DNA of 64,000 nucleotides from Planctomycetota bacterium (GCA_027622195.1 JAQBZO010000001.1:158263-222262), one strand, 5' to 3'; positions 27,200 to 36,845 are shown, numbered from the stretch's first letter. Notes: generated by a model not told the origin, from the sequence alone. Numbers and translations are program-made.

Positions 27200-27709
27200 A
27201 TGGAACCAAACCTTTCAAATGACACTCATGAAGTCGATGGGTCGGATACGTCGCGCGATCAAATCGCGCATGCTTACTCCACTCTGTGTGAGTCGCTGAT
27301 CGAGCGCCTTCGCAGCACATTCGGACGAACCGCAGCAGAAGATGCGGTCAACGAGTTTTTCTTGCGACTCATGCGCATTGGTCCTGGAGATGGGAAACGA
27401 TTGACCTTCAGTTACCTCTATGTGTGCTGTCGTCGGCTCGCAGCGCGTACTGCATGTCAGTCGCGAACACACCAATTGCTTGCGCAAGAGTCTCCAGCCC
27501 ACTGCGAGCACGGAGAAGAGACGGAAAGTCTCACCGCGCTCTTGCAAGGGGTCACGCGCGTCGAATGGGATGTCATTCGCCTGACCGTGGTGGATGGACT
27601 GACCTACGAGCAGGCTGCCGCGAGTCTGGGTATCTCCATTTCCACCCTCATGGGCATTCGACAGCGGTCGATTTCGCGCATCCGTGATCGGATGGGGCGT
27701 TCGCTCTAG
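27200..27709 (+). CDS. ECF-like sigma factor
   Basis: Region 4 EWDVIRLTVVDGLTYEQAAASLGISISTLMGIRQRSISRIRDRM; weaker region 2 (GRTAAEDAVNEFFLRLMRI). Confidence 0.75.
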   Translation: MEPNLSNDTHEVDGSDTSRDQIAHAYSTLCESLIERLRSTFGRTAAEDAVNEFFLRLMRIGPGDGKRLTFSYLYVCCRRLAARTACQSRTHQLLAQESPAHCEHGEETESLTALLQGVTRVEWDVIRLTVVDGLTYEQAAASLGISISTLMGIRQRSISRIRDRMGRSL

Positions 27710-27722
27710 AATCCGCCTCTCT

Positions 27723-29621
27723 ATGACTGAAATGGTGGTTGGCATCGATCTTGGAACGACCAATTCACTCATCGCCGTGTGCGATGAGCGTGGTCCCCAC
27801 ATCATCGCATCAGAGTCGGGGCGGCGCATGCTTTCCAGTGCCGTGCGTTACGACGACTCGGGTCGGGTGGAGTCAGTCGGGATGGATGCGCGCCTGGGCG
27901 CGGCGGGATATCCAACACGCACCGTCATGAGCGCAAAGCGGTGGATGGGACGAGCCTTCTCTGAGCGATGCGATGATCCAACGGGCGCAGCTCCGTGCGT
28001 CGAGGGATTGCGAGGACGTGCCGTCTTCGCCGTGGGAAACATGACGCGCTCTCCAGAAGAAGTGGCTGCCGCGGTTCTTGCGACCCTTGTCGCTGACGCT
28101 GAACATCTCCTTGGCTTTCGACCCAAGCGGGCGGTGATCACGGTGCCCGCTTACTTTGATGATGGACAGCGGCAAGCAACGCGCGATGCAGCGCGACTTG
28201 CGGGCATCGACCCTGTCCGCATTCTCAATGAACCGACCGCTGCCGCGTTGGCCTACGGAGTGGGGCGACCAGGCGCTTCGACTGAAACGATTGCGGTGTA
28301 TGACCTCGGCGGAGGCACCTTCGACATTTCGTTGCTTGAGGTCACTCCTCCTGCGAAGGATCAGCAAGAACTCGCAGGAGATGAAGGATTGTTTCGCGTC
28401 CTCTCGACGGCTGGCGACACCCATCTCGGAGGAGACGATCTGGATGTACTTCTTGCGCGGTATCTGCTTCGCCAAGTGGCTGGATCGAATGCAGTACTCG
28501 AGTCGCTTTCTCCGCACGAGCGCATTTCGCTCATCGCCGCGTGCGAGACGGCGAAGTGCGCGCTGTCATTCCAAGATCAAACGGTCGTGCGATGGTCGAT
28601 CAGTGCGGGTCACATTCGATCACTTCCACTGGATCGACCGACTCTGGAATCGATCGCTGCCCCGTGGATTGAAAGGACGCTCGTTGCTTGTCGTCGTGCT
28701 TGGCGCGACGCTGGCAGTCCGGCAATTGATCGACTCTTGATGGTGGGTGGATCGACACGACTCGATGCCGTGCGACACGCGGCGGCCGCCTTGTTTCAGA
28801 CTGAACCATCCACGGCATTGGATCCCGATGAAGTGGTCGCGCTCGGCGCAGCCGTTCAAGGGGCAGTGCTCTCGGGAAAGCGCCGCGACCTCTTGTTGCT
28901 CGATGTCGTGCCTCTTTCTCTCGGTGTCGAGACCGTCGGCGGAGCGGTAGCCAAAGTCATTATGCGCAACACTTCGATTCCAACGCAAGCAGTCGAGATG
29001 TTTTCCACCAGCGTGGACGGGCAGTCCAAGATCTTGATCCATGTCGTTCAGGGTGAACGCGAACTCGTCGCCGATGTTCGATCACTCGCACGATTTGAAT
29101 TAGTAGGGATTCCACCGATGCCCGCAGGGATTCCACAATTGGAGGTTCGATTTGTAGTGGACGCGAATGGCATGCTTCAAGTGTCGGCGGTCGAGAGGCG
29201 ATCTGGCCGTCGTGCCGCGGTGCAAGTCCTTCCGACCTATGGATTGAGTGCGGCTGAAGTCGAATCGATGGATTCGGCGAGCGTTGTCCATGCGCGCGAG
29301 GACATGCGCCGACACAGGATGATTGATCTCATCGTGAATGCACGGCTTGATCTTCGTTGGATCGGCGAAGCCACTTCGAGAGTGCGCGATTCGCTGGATC
29401 GGGAGACGACCGAGTCCGTTGACAGAGCCACGCAAGAACTGTCTCTCCTCGTTGCAAGGGCTGAGCACGATCCCGATTCAGTCGATGCGGATGAATTGCA
29501 CCGCGCCAAGGAGGCACTCGATCGAGCGAGTGTGCGCGTTCACGAAGTGAGTATCGCTGCAAGTCTGAAGTCGATGGCGGCTGAGGCGGGCGGATTATCC
29601 AATGAAAGTAGGACAACATGA
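27723..29621 (+). CDS. Hsp70 chaperone, HscA-like
   Basis: VGIDLGTTNSLIAV, AVITVPAYFDDGQRQATRDAARLAG, EPTAAALAYG, DLGGGTFDISLLE; substrate domain IHVVQGERELVADVRSLARFELVGIPPMPAGIPQLEVRFVVDANGMLQVSAVE resembles HscA more than DnaK. Confidence 0.85.
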   Translation: MTEMVVGIDLGTTNSLIAVCDERGPHIIASESGRRMLSSAVRYDDSGRVESVGMDARLGAAGYPTRTVMSAKRWMGRAFSERCDDPTGAAPCVEGLRGRAVFAVGNMTRSPEEVAAAVLATLVADAEHLLGFRPKRAVITVPAYFDDGQRQATRDAARLAGIDPVRILNEPTAAALAYGVGRPGASTETIAVYDLGGGTFDISLLEVTPPAKDQQELAGDEGLFRVLSTAGDTHLGGDDLDVLLARYLLRQVAGSNAVLESLSPHERISLIAACETAKCALSFQDQTVVRWSISAGHIRSLPLDRPTLESIAAPWIERTLVACRRAWRDAGSPAIDRLLMVGGSTRLDAVRHAAAALFQTEPSTALDPDEVVALGAAVQGAVLSGKRRDLLLLDVVPLSLGVETVGGAVAKVIMRNTSIPTQAVEMFSTSVDGQSKILIHVVQGERELVADVRSLARFELVGIPPMPAGIPQLEVRFVVDANGMLQVSAVERRSGRRAAVQVLPTYGLSAAEVESMDSASVVHAREDMRRHRMIDLIVNARLDLRWIGEATSRVRDSLDRETTESVDRATQELSLLVARAEHDPDSVDADELHRAKEALDRASVRVHEVSIAASLKSMAAEAGGLSNESRTT

Positions 29622-30409
29622 GCGAGATGCGAGTCTGCCTTATCGTGACGGCTGCAGGTCAAAGCGCTCGTTTTGGATCTGACAAGTTAGGAGAGGACAT
29701 GGGCGGTCGCCCCGTCCTGCTGCGATCGGTCGAACCCTTTACGAAGCGCAACGAGGTCGTCTCGATCTTGGTGGCTGCACCTCCGCACGCAATCGATTCG
29801 TTCAAGGGTCGATTCGGACCCACACTCAGTTTCCACGGGGCGATCGTGATCGCAGGCGGTGCGACAGATCGATGGGAAACGGTTCAACTGGCACTCGCTC
29901 AAGTGCCGGCTGACTGCACCCATGTCGCGATTCACGATGGAGCGCGTCCTTGCGTGAGCGAAGAATTGATCGGCCGCGTTTTCGATGCGGCGAAAGTTGC
30001 TGCAGCGGTGATTCCCGGCGTTCGCGTGCGAGACACGGTGAAGAGAGTCTCTGAAGCGTCGTTCGCCGCAACCGAAGATGACACACTTGCCGATGCCATC
30101 CTCGGTGATGCGGGGAAAGAGTCGGCCGTCGGACATCGAGTCGAGGAAACCGTCTCGCGCGAGCGACTCATGCTGATTCAAACTCCACAGGTGTTTGAGC
30201 GTGGGCTCATTGAGCGTGCCTATGCGCAGTCGAACCTTGAGGGGACGACCGATGATGCATCCCTCGTTGAGCGACTTGGAGAAGCAGTCCTCGTGGTGGA
30301 TGGCGATCCACGCAACATCAAGATCACGGACAAGTTTGATCTCGCACAAGCGCGATTGCTCGCTGGACTCAGGGCGCCCGCGGATCGTCCGTCGCACTTG
30401 CGTTTTTAG
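29618..30409 (+). CDS. ispD: 2-C-methyl-D-erythritol 4-phosphate cytidylyltransferase
   Basis: VTAAGQSARFGSDK, IAGGATDRWETVQLAL, VAIHDGARPCVSEELI, LIQTPQVFERGLIERAY, TDDASLVERLG, GDPRNIKIT. Confidence 0.93.
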   Translation: MSEMRVCLIVTAAGQSARFGSDKLGEDMGGRPVLLRSVEPFTKRNEVVSILVAAPPHAIDSFKGRFGPTLSFHGAIVIAGGATDRWETVQLALAQVPADCTHVAIHDGARPCVSEELIGRVFDAAKVAAAVIPGVRVRDTVKRVSEASFAATEDDTLADAILGDAGKESAVGHRVEETVSRERLMLIQTPQVFERGLIERAYAQSNLEGTTDDASLVERLGEAVLVVDGDPRNIKITDKFDLAQARLLAGLRAPADRPSHLRF

Positions 30410-30602
30410 AACGATCACTCGCAGGATGCGCCGAAACGGTGAGGCGCGCGCGCTTGGTGTTGCCTTGTTGAGGAGGACATCCCGCGCACTGACCTGTTGT
30501 CTTTCGGCCGCGCGGAAGGAGTGGCCGGATCACCATCCACAATGCCGTCATTGCGGCAAGAGTCACCACCCAAAACTGCCAGTCGTCGAACGGAATGGGC
30601 AT
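30369..30602 (-). CDS. Small single-TM Cys-containing protein, FeoB-associated (FeoB-associated Cys-rich membrane protein-like)
   Basis: MPIPFDDWQFWVVTLAAMTALWMVIRPLLPRGRKTTGQCAGCPPQQGN...; ATGA overlap with the feoB stop. Confidence 0.65.
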   Translation of the reverse strand: MPIPFDDWQFWVVTLAAMTALWMVIRPLLPRGRKTTGQCAGCPPQQGNTKRARLTVSAHPASDRSKNASATDDPRAP

Positions 30603-32662
30603 CACAGCACATCCCTCGCTGGTGATTCGAACCATGTCATCAGGAAGTACGCGACCGCGCCAAGGATCCACGCGATGGCAGTCATCCAGCCGAGTTGGAT
30701 GGCGGGCCACTTCCAAGAGCCTGTCTCTCGACGCACCACGGCAAGGGTCGGCAGGCATTGCAGCGCGAGAACATAGAACACGAGCAACGACACCGTCGAT
30801 GGACGGTCGAGAAGGGGCGAGCCATCGACCCGCTTGGCGGAACGAACGAGGGTGACCGTGTCTTCGTCCACTTCTGCATTGTCGCCAGCGCCGATGAGCA
30901 CCTTGAGCGTGCTGACAAACACTTCTCGCGCGAGGAAACTCGTCATGACCGCGACAACGACTTCGCGCTCAAATCCAAGTGGACGAAAAACGGGTTCGAT
31001 GAATGCGCCGAGTTGGCCAGCTAAACTGCTGGACCGTTGAACGCCCGCTTGCTTGGCATCGGCGTCGTCCTGGGCAGCGCTTGATTCAAGTCGCAGAGCC
31101 AGTTCCGTGACTCCAGTTGATTGTTCAGCCTGTGCGAGAAGTGCCGCTGATTGGTGGCGAAGTTGAGTCACTTCCACCGTCTCGGCAGCACGCGGAAACG
31201 CGCTGAGCCACCACATCACGATGCAGATGGTGAGAATGATCGATCCCGCTTGCTTGAGGAAGAGCGCGCCTCGGTCGATGGCAGTGTGAAGCGCAACGCG
31301 CCAATCCGGAAAGCGATACGGCGGCAACTCGATCATCATGGGTCGAGGCGCGCCGGGAAGGACTGTTTTTCCCGCAATCCAAGCGGTGAACAGGGCAGCA
31401 ATGGCGCCGAGTGCGTACGCGCCGACGAATGCAGCTCCTGCAGCGATCGGATTGTCAGCGAAGAGAAGGCTCGTCACAAGGACATACACCGGCACGCGCG
31501 CGCTGCACGAAAGAAACGGCGCGACCAAGATGGTGGCCAGTCGATCTCGCGTGTTCGGAATCAGTCGTGTGGACATGATGCCAGGCAGCGCGCATGCATG
31601 ACTCGAGAGCAGCGGAATGAAGGACTGTCCTGGAAGTCCGAAGCGGCGCATCAGTCGGTCCATCGCGAAGGATGCTCGAGCGAGGTAGCCAGAATCCTCG
31701 AGCAGTGCGAGCAGGAAAAAGAGCAGACAAATCTGAGGCACAAACACCACTGTTCCTGCGATGCCGCCGACTACACCTTGTGAGAGGAGGTCCGCGATCA
31801 TGCCCGGTGGAATGACTTGGGTCATGAATCCGCCCAGATGGGCGAAGAGTGCGTCAATCCACTCCATCGGATACTGCGCCAACCAAAAAATGCTCGCGAA
31901 GAAGAGCGTCATCACGAATGCGAAGACGACGAGACCTCCGATGGGATGCGTGAACGCTGTGTCGAGTCGCTCGGTGAACGAGTCGTCGGTGAGATCGCTC
32001 TTGTGAGAGTGTCCAGCAACGTCCTGGAGTGTGCGACTGGCCCAGGCGGAAAGGGCTGCATCACCTGGTTCTCCAGCAGGAGGATCACTCTCGAGCAGTG
32101 CTGTTCTGACGCGAAATGGCCCTTGAGACTGTGTTTCGATCGCCTGAGAAAGTTGGAGACAACCTTGCCCCGTTCGTGCGGACAGTGCGATGACAGGACA
32201 TCTCAGCCGCTCGGACAGAAGTGCTGTGTCAAGAATGAGTCCCTGACGAGCCGCTTCATCGCACAGATTGAGTGCGACGACTGCACGCGTTGATCGTTGC
32301 AACACACTGGCGACGAATTGCAAGTTACGAGCAAGGTTGGTGGCATCGGCAACAATGACGACGATGTCGGGAGCCTGCTCGTCTTCTCCCTCAAGCACGC
32401 GAAGGCATACGGCACTTTCTGGCGATTGGAGATGAAGTCCATACACGCCGGGTAAATCGATGAAGTCGATCGGCGTGCCCGAGTCCGTCCATGCTCTTCC
32501 GCGATGTTCTTCAACGGTGCTGCCTGGATGATTCGCCGTATGAGATCGAAGTCCACACAGTCGATTGAAGAGAGTCGTCTTGCCGACATTCGGATTGCCG
32601 ATGAGGACAGCACGTATCGGATTCGAGACGCGCGCTTCACCATCGAATGAGTGGGACGCCAT
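30602..32662 (-). CDS. feoB: Ferrous iron transport protein B
   Basis: G1 GNPNVGKTTLFNRLCG, NHPGSTVEEHRG, DLPGVYGL, C-terminal permease with QSFIPLLSSHACALPGIMSTR. Confidence 0.95.
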   Translation of the reverse strand: MASHSFDGEARVSNPIRAVLIGNPNVGKTTLFNRLCGLRSHTANHPGSTVEEHRGRAWTDSGTPIDFIDLPGVYGLHLQSPESAVCLRVLEGEDEQAPDIVVIVADATNLARNLQFVASVLQRSTRAVVALNLCDEAARQGLILDTALLSERLRCPVIALSARTGQGCLQLSQAIETQSQGPFRVRTALLESDPPAGEPGDAALSAWASRTLQDVAGHSHKSDLTDDSFTERLDTAFTHPIGGLVVFAFVMTLFFASIFWLAQYPMEWIDALFAHLGGFMTQVIPPGMIADLLSQGVVGGIAGTVVFVPQICLLFFLLALLEDSGYLARASFAMDRLMRRFGLPGQSFIPLLSSHACALPGIMSTRLIPNTRDRLATILVAPFLSCSARVPVYVLVTSLLFADNPIAAGAAFVGAYALGAIAALFTAWIAGKTVLPGAPRPMMIELPPYRFPDWRVALHTAIDRGALFLKQAGSIILTICIVMWWLSAFPRAAETVEVTQLRHQSAALLAQAEQSTGVTELALRLESSAAQDDADAKQAGVQRSSSLAGQLGAFIEPVFRPLGFEREVVVAVMTSFLAREVFVSTLKVLIGAGDNAEVDEDTVTLVRSAKRVDGSPLLDRPSTVSLLVFYVLALQCLPTLAVVRRETGSWKWPAIQLGWMTAIAWILGAVAYFLMTWFESPARDVL

Positions 32663-32670
32663 GGCCGCGG

Positions 32671-33231
32671 TTACGACGGGTTGAGTGGCTCAACCAGAAC
32701 CTGATCGGCGAGTGGTCGAGCGAGCGCGATTCGAGTGCGATCGATTCGGATGATGCACTCGTGTCCCGAACATCGCTCGACCTCGCACTGGTCTGCCAAG
32801 CCCATCGCGGCGAGGAGGCATCGGTCCGATTCGGGGAGGTGAGTGAGTGCCGAACAATCCACCCGTGCCCGCGCTCCAACGGGAAGTTGTGAGAGGGGAA
32901 TCCGCACACGCTTTTTGGACATCTCAACCGACATCTTTGCATCATATTGAGACTCGTTCTCAATATCAAGTCCGACAGATTTCTTTATCCGATTGTCCAG
33001 AATCCGCCGCTCTCGGTAGGCATCGTGCTCTCCCTCGATGATCGGAAGTTGCCCCGCCTTGTGCTGTGCATGAAGACTCTCCAGTTGAGATCGGCACCAT
33101 CCGCAACCCGTTCCTGCTCCGAGGCACTCGGTCATGAGCGACGCAACAGATGGATTTTCGCGTACGAGAAATGCGCGCAACTTCGCGAGCGACACACGAT
33201 GGCAAATGCAAACATGATCGTGCTCATTCAT
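32671..33231 (-). CDS. Fusion: N-terminal Bfd-type [2Fe-2S]-like domain + C-terminal FeoA domain
   Basis: N-term CICHRVSLAKLRAFL...SVASLMTECLGAGTGCGWCRSQLESL (CxC...CxxC); C-term IPLSQLPVGARARVDCSALTHLPESDRCLLAAMGLADQCEVERC...RTRIALARPLADQVLVEP; next to feoB. Confidence 0.82.
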   Translation of the reverse strand: MNEHDHVCICHRVSLAKLRAFLVRENPSVASLMTECLGAGTGCGWCRSQLESLHAQHKAGQLPIIEGEHDAYRERRILDNRIKKSVGLDIENESQYDAKMSVEMSKKRVRIPLSQLPVGARARVDCSALTHLPESDRCLLAAMGLADQCEVERCSGHECIIRIDRTRIALARPLADQVLVEPLNPS

Positions 33232-34055
33232 GGGCTGTCCTTACGCGTGATTGTAATCGTTTGGACATCGAGTCCGATGACCGCATCGCAGTACGGTCCG
33301 ATGAATGGGCGGGACTGGTGCGAGAACGCACCTGCGCTCGGGCGTTCTTCATCCATCCGAAGATTGAGCCTCACGAATCCTTCGACTGAGACGAGCCCGT
33401 TGCCCTCGAGCGCATCGCGAATCGAATCGCCTTGACGGGGCTTGAGTGTGAACTGGATTGGAATGACAGGTTCAACCCGAGTCGTCAGTTGTTTTTCTCC
33501 CTTAGTGGGAACTGGGATGGGCTGTGCTGCTTCGACCGTCCAATGTCCGTCGCGCGCACGGACCGAACGAGTGACACGAAGAGTCCAGCGTGCGGTGGTC
33601 TTTCGCCACAGGCGAGCTTCACTGACTGTCCATCCGTCGAGTTGTTGCTGAAATCGAGTGATGTCAGTCGAGGACGAACCCTTGGAGAGCGGATTCCCGC
33701 CAAAAACATGGATGTATCGCAATCGTTCGTAGTGAATGATCTCATCGGGATCAGACGACTCTTCGGGAATCAGTGTGGGATCGATGTCCAGTTGCGCTGA
33801 CGGTGTCGACTCGGATGTCGGCACAGTGGATGGGGCGGGCGCGGGTTCAGCAAGAGGGCGCGTCGATGGCGCAGTCCGCGCCGACTCCTCAAGCAATTGA
33901 ATGCGACGAAGCAGCGCGGCGATTTCCGTTTCACATTCAAGGACGCGCTCCTTGAGCCGATCGTTCTCCTTGCGAAGATCCGCCTCGCTCTGTCCATGGG
34001 CGACCGCCCCGAACAGAAGTGGAAGAATGAGGAGAGAAACTTGGGCGGAGAACAT
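33228..34055 (-). CDS. Secreted coiled-coil protein of unknown function, first gene of the feo operon
   Basis: Signal MFSAQVSLLILPLLFGAVAHGQ, heptad-rich ADLRKENDRLKERVLECETEIAALLRRIQLLEES, Pro/Ser/Thr linker, C-terminal beta-rich region; ATGA overlap with the FeoA fusion. Confidence 0.7.
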   Translation of the reverse strand: MFSAQVSLLILPLLFGAVAHGQSEADLRKENDRLKERVLECETEIAALLRRIQLLEESARTAPSTRPLAEPAPAPSTVPTSESTPSAQLDIDPTLIPEESSDPDEIIHYERLRYIHVFGGNPLSKGSSSTDITRFQQQLDGWTVSEARLWRKTTARWTLRVTRSVRARDGHWTVEAAQPIPVPTKGEKQLTTRVEPVIPIQFTLKPRQGDSIRDALEGNGLVSVEGFVRLNLRMDEERPSAGAFSHQSRPFIGPYCDAVIGLDVQTITITRKDSP

Positions 34056-34146
34056 TTTGCGCACTATCCTTGTCAAGAGGAGTCTATCGCTGCCAACGTC
34101 ATCCGTTCATCCGATTCTTGCTCTCACGCGCCGTGTCCGTCAAAGG

Positions 34147-35781
34147 ATGTGTTGGCAGGGCGCATTTTCGTCGAGCAGTCGATCCATCCTCGTGGCGAGC
34201 CTGGCGCTGCTCGCGATCGCGATCCTTTTTCGATTCCTGAATCGATGGTGGGAGGGGGTCGCCGATGTGCAGTGGATTCTCATTGGCGCCGCCTTGGTGG
34301 TGCTGATAGGGGTTTCGTTCGGCGTGCGAGGTTGGTGGAGATCGAGTCGTGGCGATGTCGAAACCGCCGCCGAAATTGACGAGCGAATGAACCTGTCGAG
34401 CCGACTTTCAACGGCTCTTGCGTTGGCCAACTCGTCTGATCCATTCGCGTGCGCATCGGTTCGTGATGGCGCATCCGCCGCGACCTCGACCAAGGTGTCG
34501 AATGACTTGCACCGCGCCTTTCAGGTCGTCGTTCCACAGAACACGTGGGTGGGATTGTCAGCACTCTCGCTTGCCGTGGCGGTCGTGTTGTTCGTTCCTG
34601 CGCTTACTTCAGCGACCCCGACTTTAAACAATGAATCGCTCGATGAACTCCGAGCTGACGCACAGGCTCAAGTCGATGCCATTGTGCAGCGTGTCCAATC
34701 GAATCCTGAGCTCGAGCGTGCGCTTGCAGAAGCGGGCGCGGGTGAATTGGGCAAGGAGGCGATTAGCGAGGGGCTCAGGTCTCCAGAAGAGATTCGACGC
34801 GAGTCCGCGCGGAAAGTGACTGAGATGGCGCAGCGTCTCGAGCAAGTGATTGCTGGAGAAAAGGCGCAGAGCCTTTCTGCGCTTGAGCAATCTTTGTCAT
34901 CTCTTCCGCTGCCCACCGATGGAACCGCACGCGAACTCGCTGAGGCGTTGAAGCAGGGAGATTTCAAGAAGGCATCCGAGGCGCTGCAAAAACTCGCCGA
35001 GGCTGCTGAAAAAGGCGAACTCGATCAGAATCAGCGAGACCAACTCGAACAACTCGCGCGCGCGATTGAAAAAAGCGCGGATGCTCAAGAGGCACTTCGC
35101 GATGCACTCGCCGCGGCTGGTCTTGATCCTGATCTCGCCAACAATCCCGAAGCGATGAAGAATGCAATGCAGGCGGCGAAGGGATTATCACAAGCACAAG
35201 TGCAGGCACTCGCGCAAGCGGCCAAGGCGCAGAAGTCAGCGCAGCAGGCATCGAAATCCTTGGCGAAGGCGTGCCAGTCGTGTGCGAATGGACAAGGGCA
35301 AGGAGATGGTCAACAAGGAGCCATTGGCGAAGGCAAAGAGGCGCTTGGCGAGTTCGCAAAGTATGACGAGATGATGCGCGATGCCGCCGCAGCGAAATCG
35401 ATGTGCCAAGGTGGATCGGGCGGTCCCACTCAGTTGGCAAAGGGGAGTGATGGCTACGGCAATGGACCTGGCATGCGGGGACCGGGGCAAGGCAGCGGTG
35501 GCGAGGCTCAGAAGAAGAGCACCGCCACGGGCACTCGTCTCAGAAAAGAAAAAGTGGAATCGCGCAGTGGCGATGTGATCGCCCGTGAACTCATTGATGT
35601 CGAGCCATCTTCAGGTGAAGCGATCCTTCAACTGCGCGATATCGGAAGGTCCATCGTGCGAGGCGTTGAAGCATCATCGCAGGATGATCCTGTCCCACCC
35701 CACTTGCAGGAAGCCCATCGCCGCTACTTCGGAGAGATGCAGCGCCGCATCGAGAAGAAGACAGGCAAGGATCCAAAATAA
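34147..35781 (+). CDS. Membrane-anchored coiled-coil/Ala-Gln-rich protein of unknown function
   Basis: Start trimmed to MCWQGAF; 3 hydrophobic helices, long helical region, Gly/Gln-rich segment, conserved-looking tail EAILQLRDIGRSIVRGVEASSQDDPVPPHLQEAHRRYFGEMQRRI. Confidence 0.65.
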   Translation: MCWQGAFSSSSRSILVASLALLAIAILFRFLNRWWEGVADVQWILIGAALVVLIGVSFGVRGWWRSSRGDVETAAEIDERMNLSSRLSTALALANSSDPFACASVRDGASAATSTKVSNDLHRAFQVVVPQNTWVGLSALSLAVAVVLFVPALTSATPTLNNESLDELRADAQAQVDAIVQRVQSNPELERALAEAGAGELGKEAISEGLRSPEEIRRESARKVTEMAQRLEQVIAGEKAQSLSALEQSLSSLPLPTDGTARELAEALKQGDFKKASEALQKLAEAAEKGELDQNQRDQLEQLARAIEKSADAQEALRDALAAAGLDPDLANNPEAMKNAMQAAKGLSQAQVQALAQAAKAQKSAQQASKSLAKACQSCANGQGQGDGQQGAIGEGKEALGEFAKYDEMMRDAAAAKSMCQGGSGGPTQLAKGSDGYGNGPGMRGPGQGSGGEAQKKSTATGTRLRKEKVESRSGDVIARELIDVEPSSGEAILQLRDIGRSIVRGVEASSQDDPVPPHLQEAHRRYFGEMQRRIEKKTGKDPK

Positions 35782-35798
35782 TTGAGGGGTAATCGTTC

Positions 35799-36845
35799 TT
35801 GACTCGATGGATTGCGGTGCATTGTTTGGTTCTTGGTCTCGTCCTCGTGGGATGCGGTGACGATCGCGCGCAGGACAATGAGACTTTGGTGGTGTACGCA
35901 TCGGCCGATGAACCCGTTGCTCGCCTCATCGTCGATGCGTTCGAGAAAGAGTCTGGGATTGACGTCACGCTCCGCCTCGATTCTGAAGCATCAAAAACGG
36001 TTGGACTCGCTGAAAGACTTCGTGCTCAGCGCGCGCACCCAGAAGCCGATGTGTTTTGGAGCAGTGAATGTTTCGTGATGGATGCCCTTGCGGTCGAAGG
36101 GATTCTCACTCCACTTCCCGCCACAGTGGTTGAATCGTGGCCGCGAAAACTGGTGAGCGCAGACGATCGATGGGCGGGATTCGCGGGAAGAGTGCGCGTT
36201 GTGGTGTGGAATCCACAGAAGATCGAGGAGACCTTGGTGCCAACATCACTGGAAGGATGCTCTTCGCGTGAGAAGAACGTGACGCTCGCGATCGCCGACG
36301 TGCGATTCGGAACTACTCGTGGTCACTTCAGCGCACTTGCGGCGTTGATGAGCGACGAATCGTGGTCCAACTGGTGCCAACAACTGGCGCAATCGAATCC
36401 AATGTTGCTGCCCGGTGGGAATGCCGCCGTCGTTGACGCCGTGGCTTCTGGAGAAGCGATGGTGGGACTTACCGATTCGGACGATGCGATCGCAGCGCAG
36501 GCGCAGGGACGATCCATTGCGTGGCGTCCGATTGGACTTGGACTTGATGCAGAGTGCGGACCTCACTCGGTGTTTGTGATTCCCAATACCGTTGGCATCA
36601 TCGTCGGCGCTCGGCATCCCGATTCCGCGGCGGAGTTTGCTCAGTTTCTCCTCTCCTCCCGCGGAGAATCCATCTTGGCTCAAAGCGCAAGCGCGAATGT
36701 GCCGTTGGGGTCCGACGCGAAGAATGGCGCGGTGACCTTGGGTGATTCAATCTGCCTTGTGGATGTGCGAACCGTCGCATCAGCCATGACCCGTGCGATC
36801 GAAACATTCCTCGCTCGCGTGCGTGACGCGGCTGGTGAACGGTGA
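35799..36845 (+). CDS. Fe3+-type ABC transporter substrate-binding lipoprotein (TTG start)
   Basis: Lipobox LGLVLVGC; ETLVVYASADEPVARLIVDAFEKESGIDVTLRLDSEASKTVGLAERLRAQRAHPEADVFWSSE; SD-like GAGGGG upstream of TTG. Confidence 0.85.
   Translation: MTRWIAVHCLVLGLVLVGCGDDRAQDNETLVVYASADEPVARLIVDAFEKESGIDVTLRLDSEASKTVGLAERLRAQRAHPEADVFWSSECFVMDALAVEGILTPLPATVVESWPRKLVSADDRWAGFAGRVRVVVWNPQKIEETLVPTSLEGCSSREKNVTLAIADVRFGTTRGHFSALAALMSDESWSNWCQQLAQSNPMLLPGGNAAVVDAVASGEAMVGLTDSDDAIAAQAQGRSIAWRPIGLGLDAECGPHSVFVIPNTVGIIVGARHPDSAAEFAQFLLSSRGESILAQSASANVPLGSDAKNGAVTLGDSICLVDVRTVASAMTRAIETFLARVRDAAGER

Noticed and set aside
34056-34146. Possible Fur box in the divergent region upstream of the feo operon
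   Set aside because: No recognisable GATAATGATAATCATTATC-like sequence by eye; needs a motif scan.
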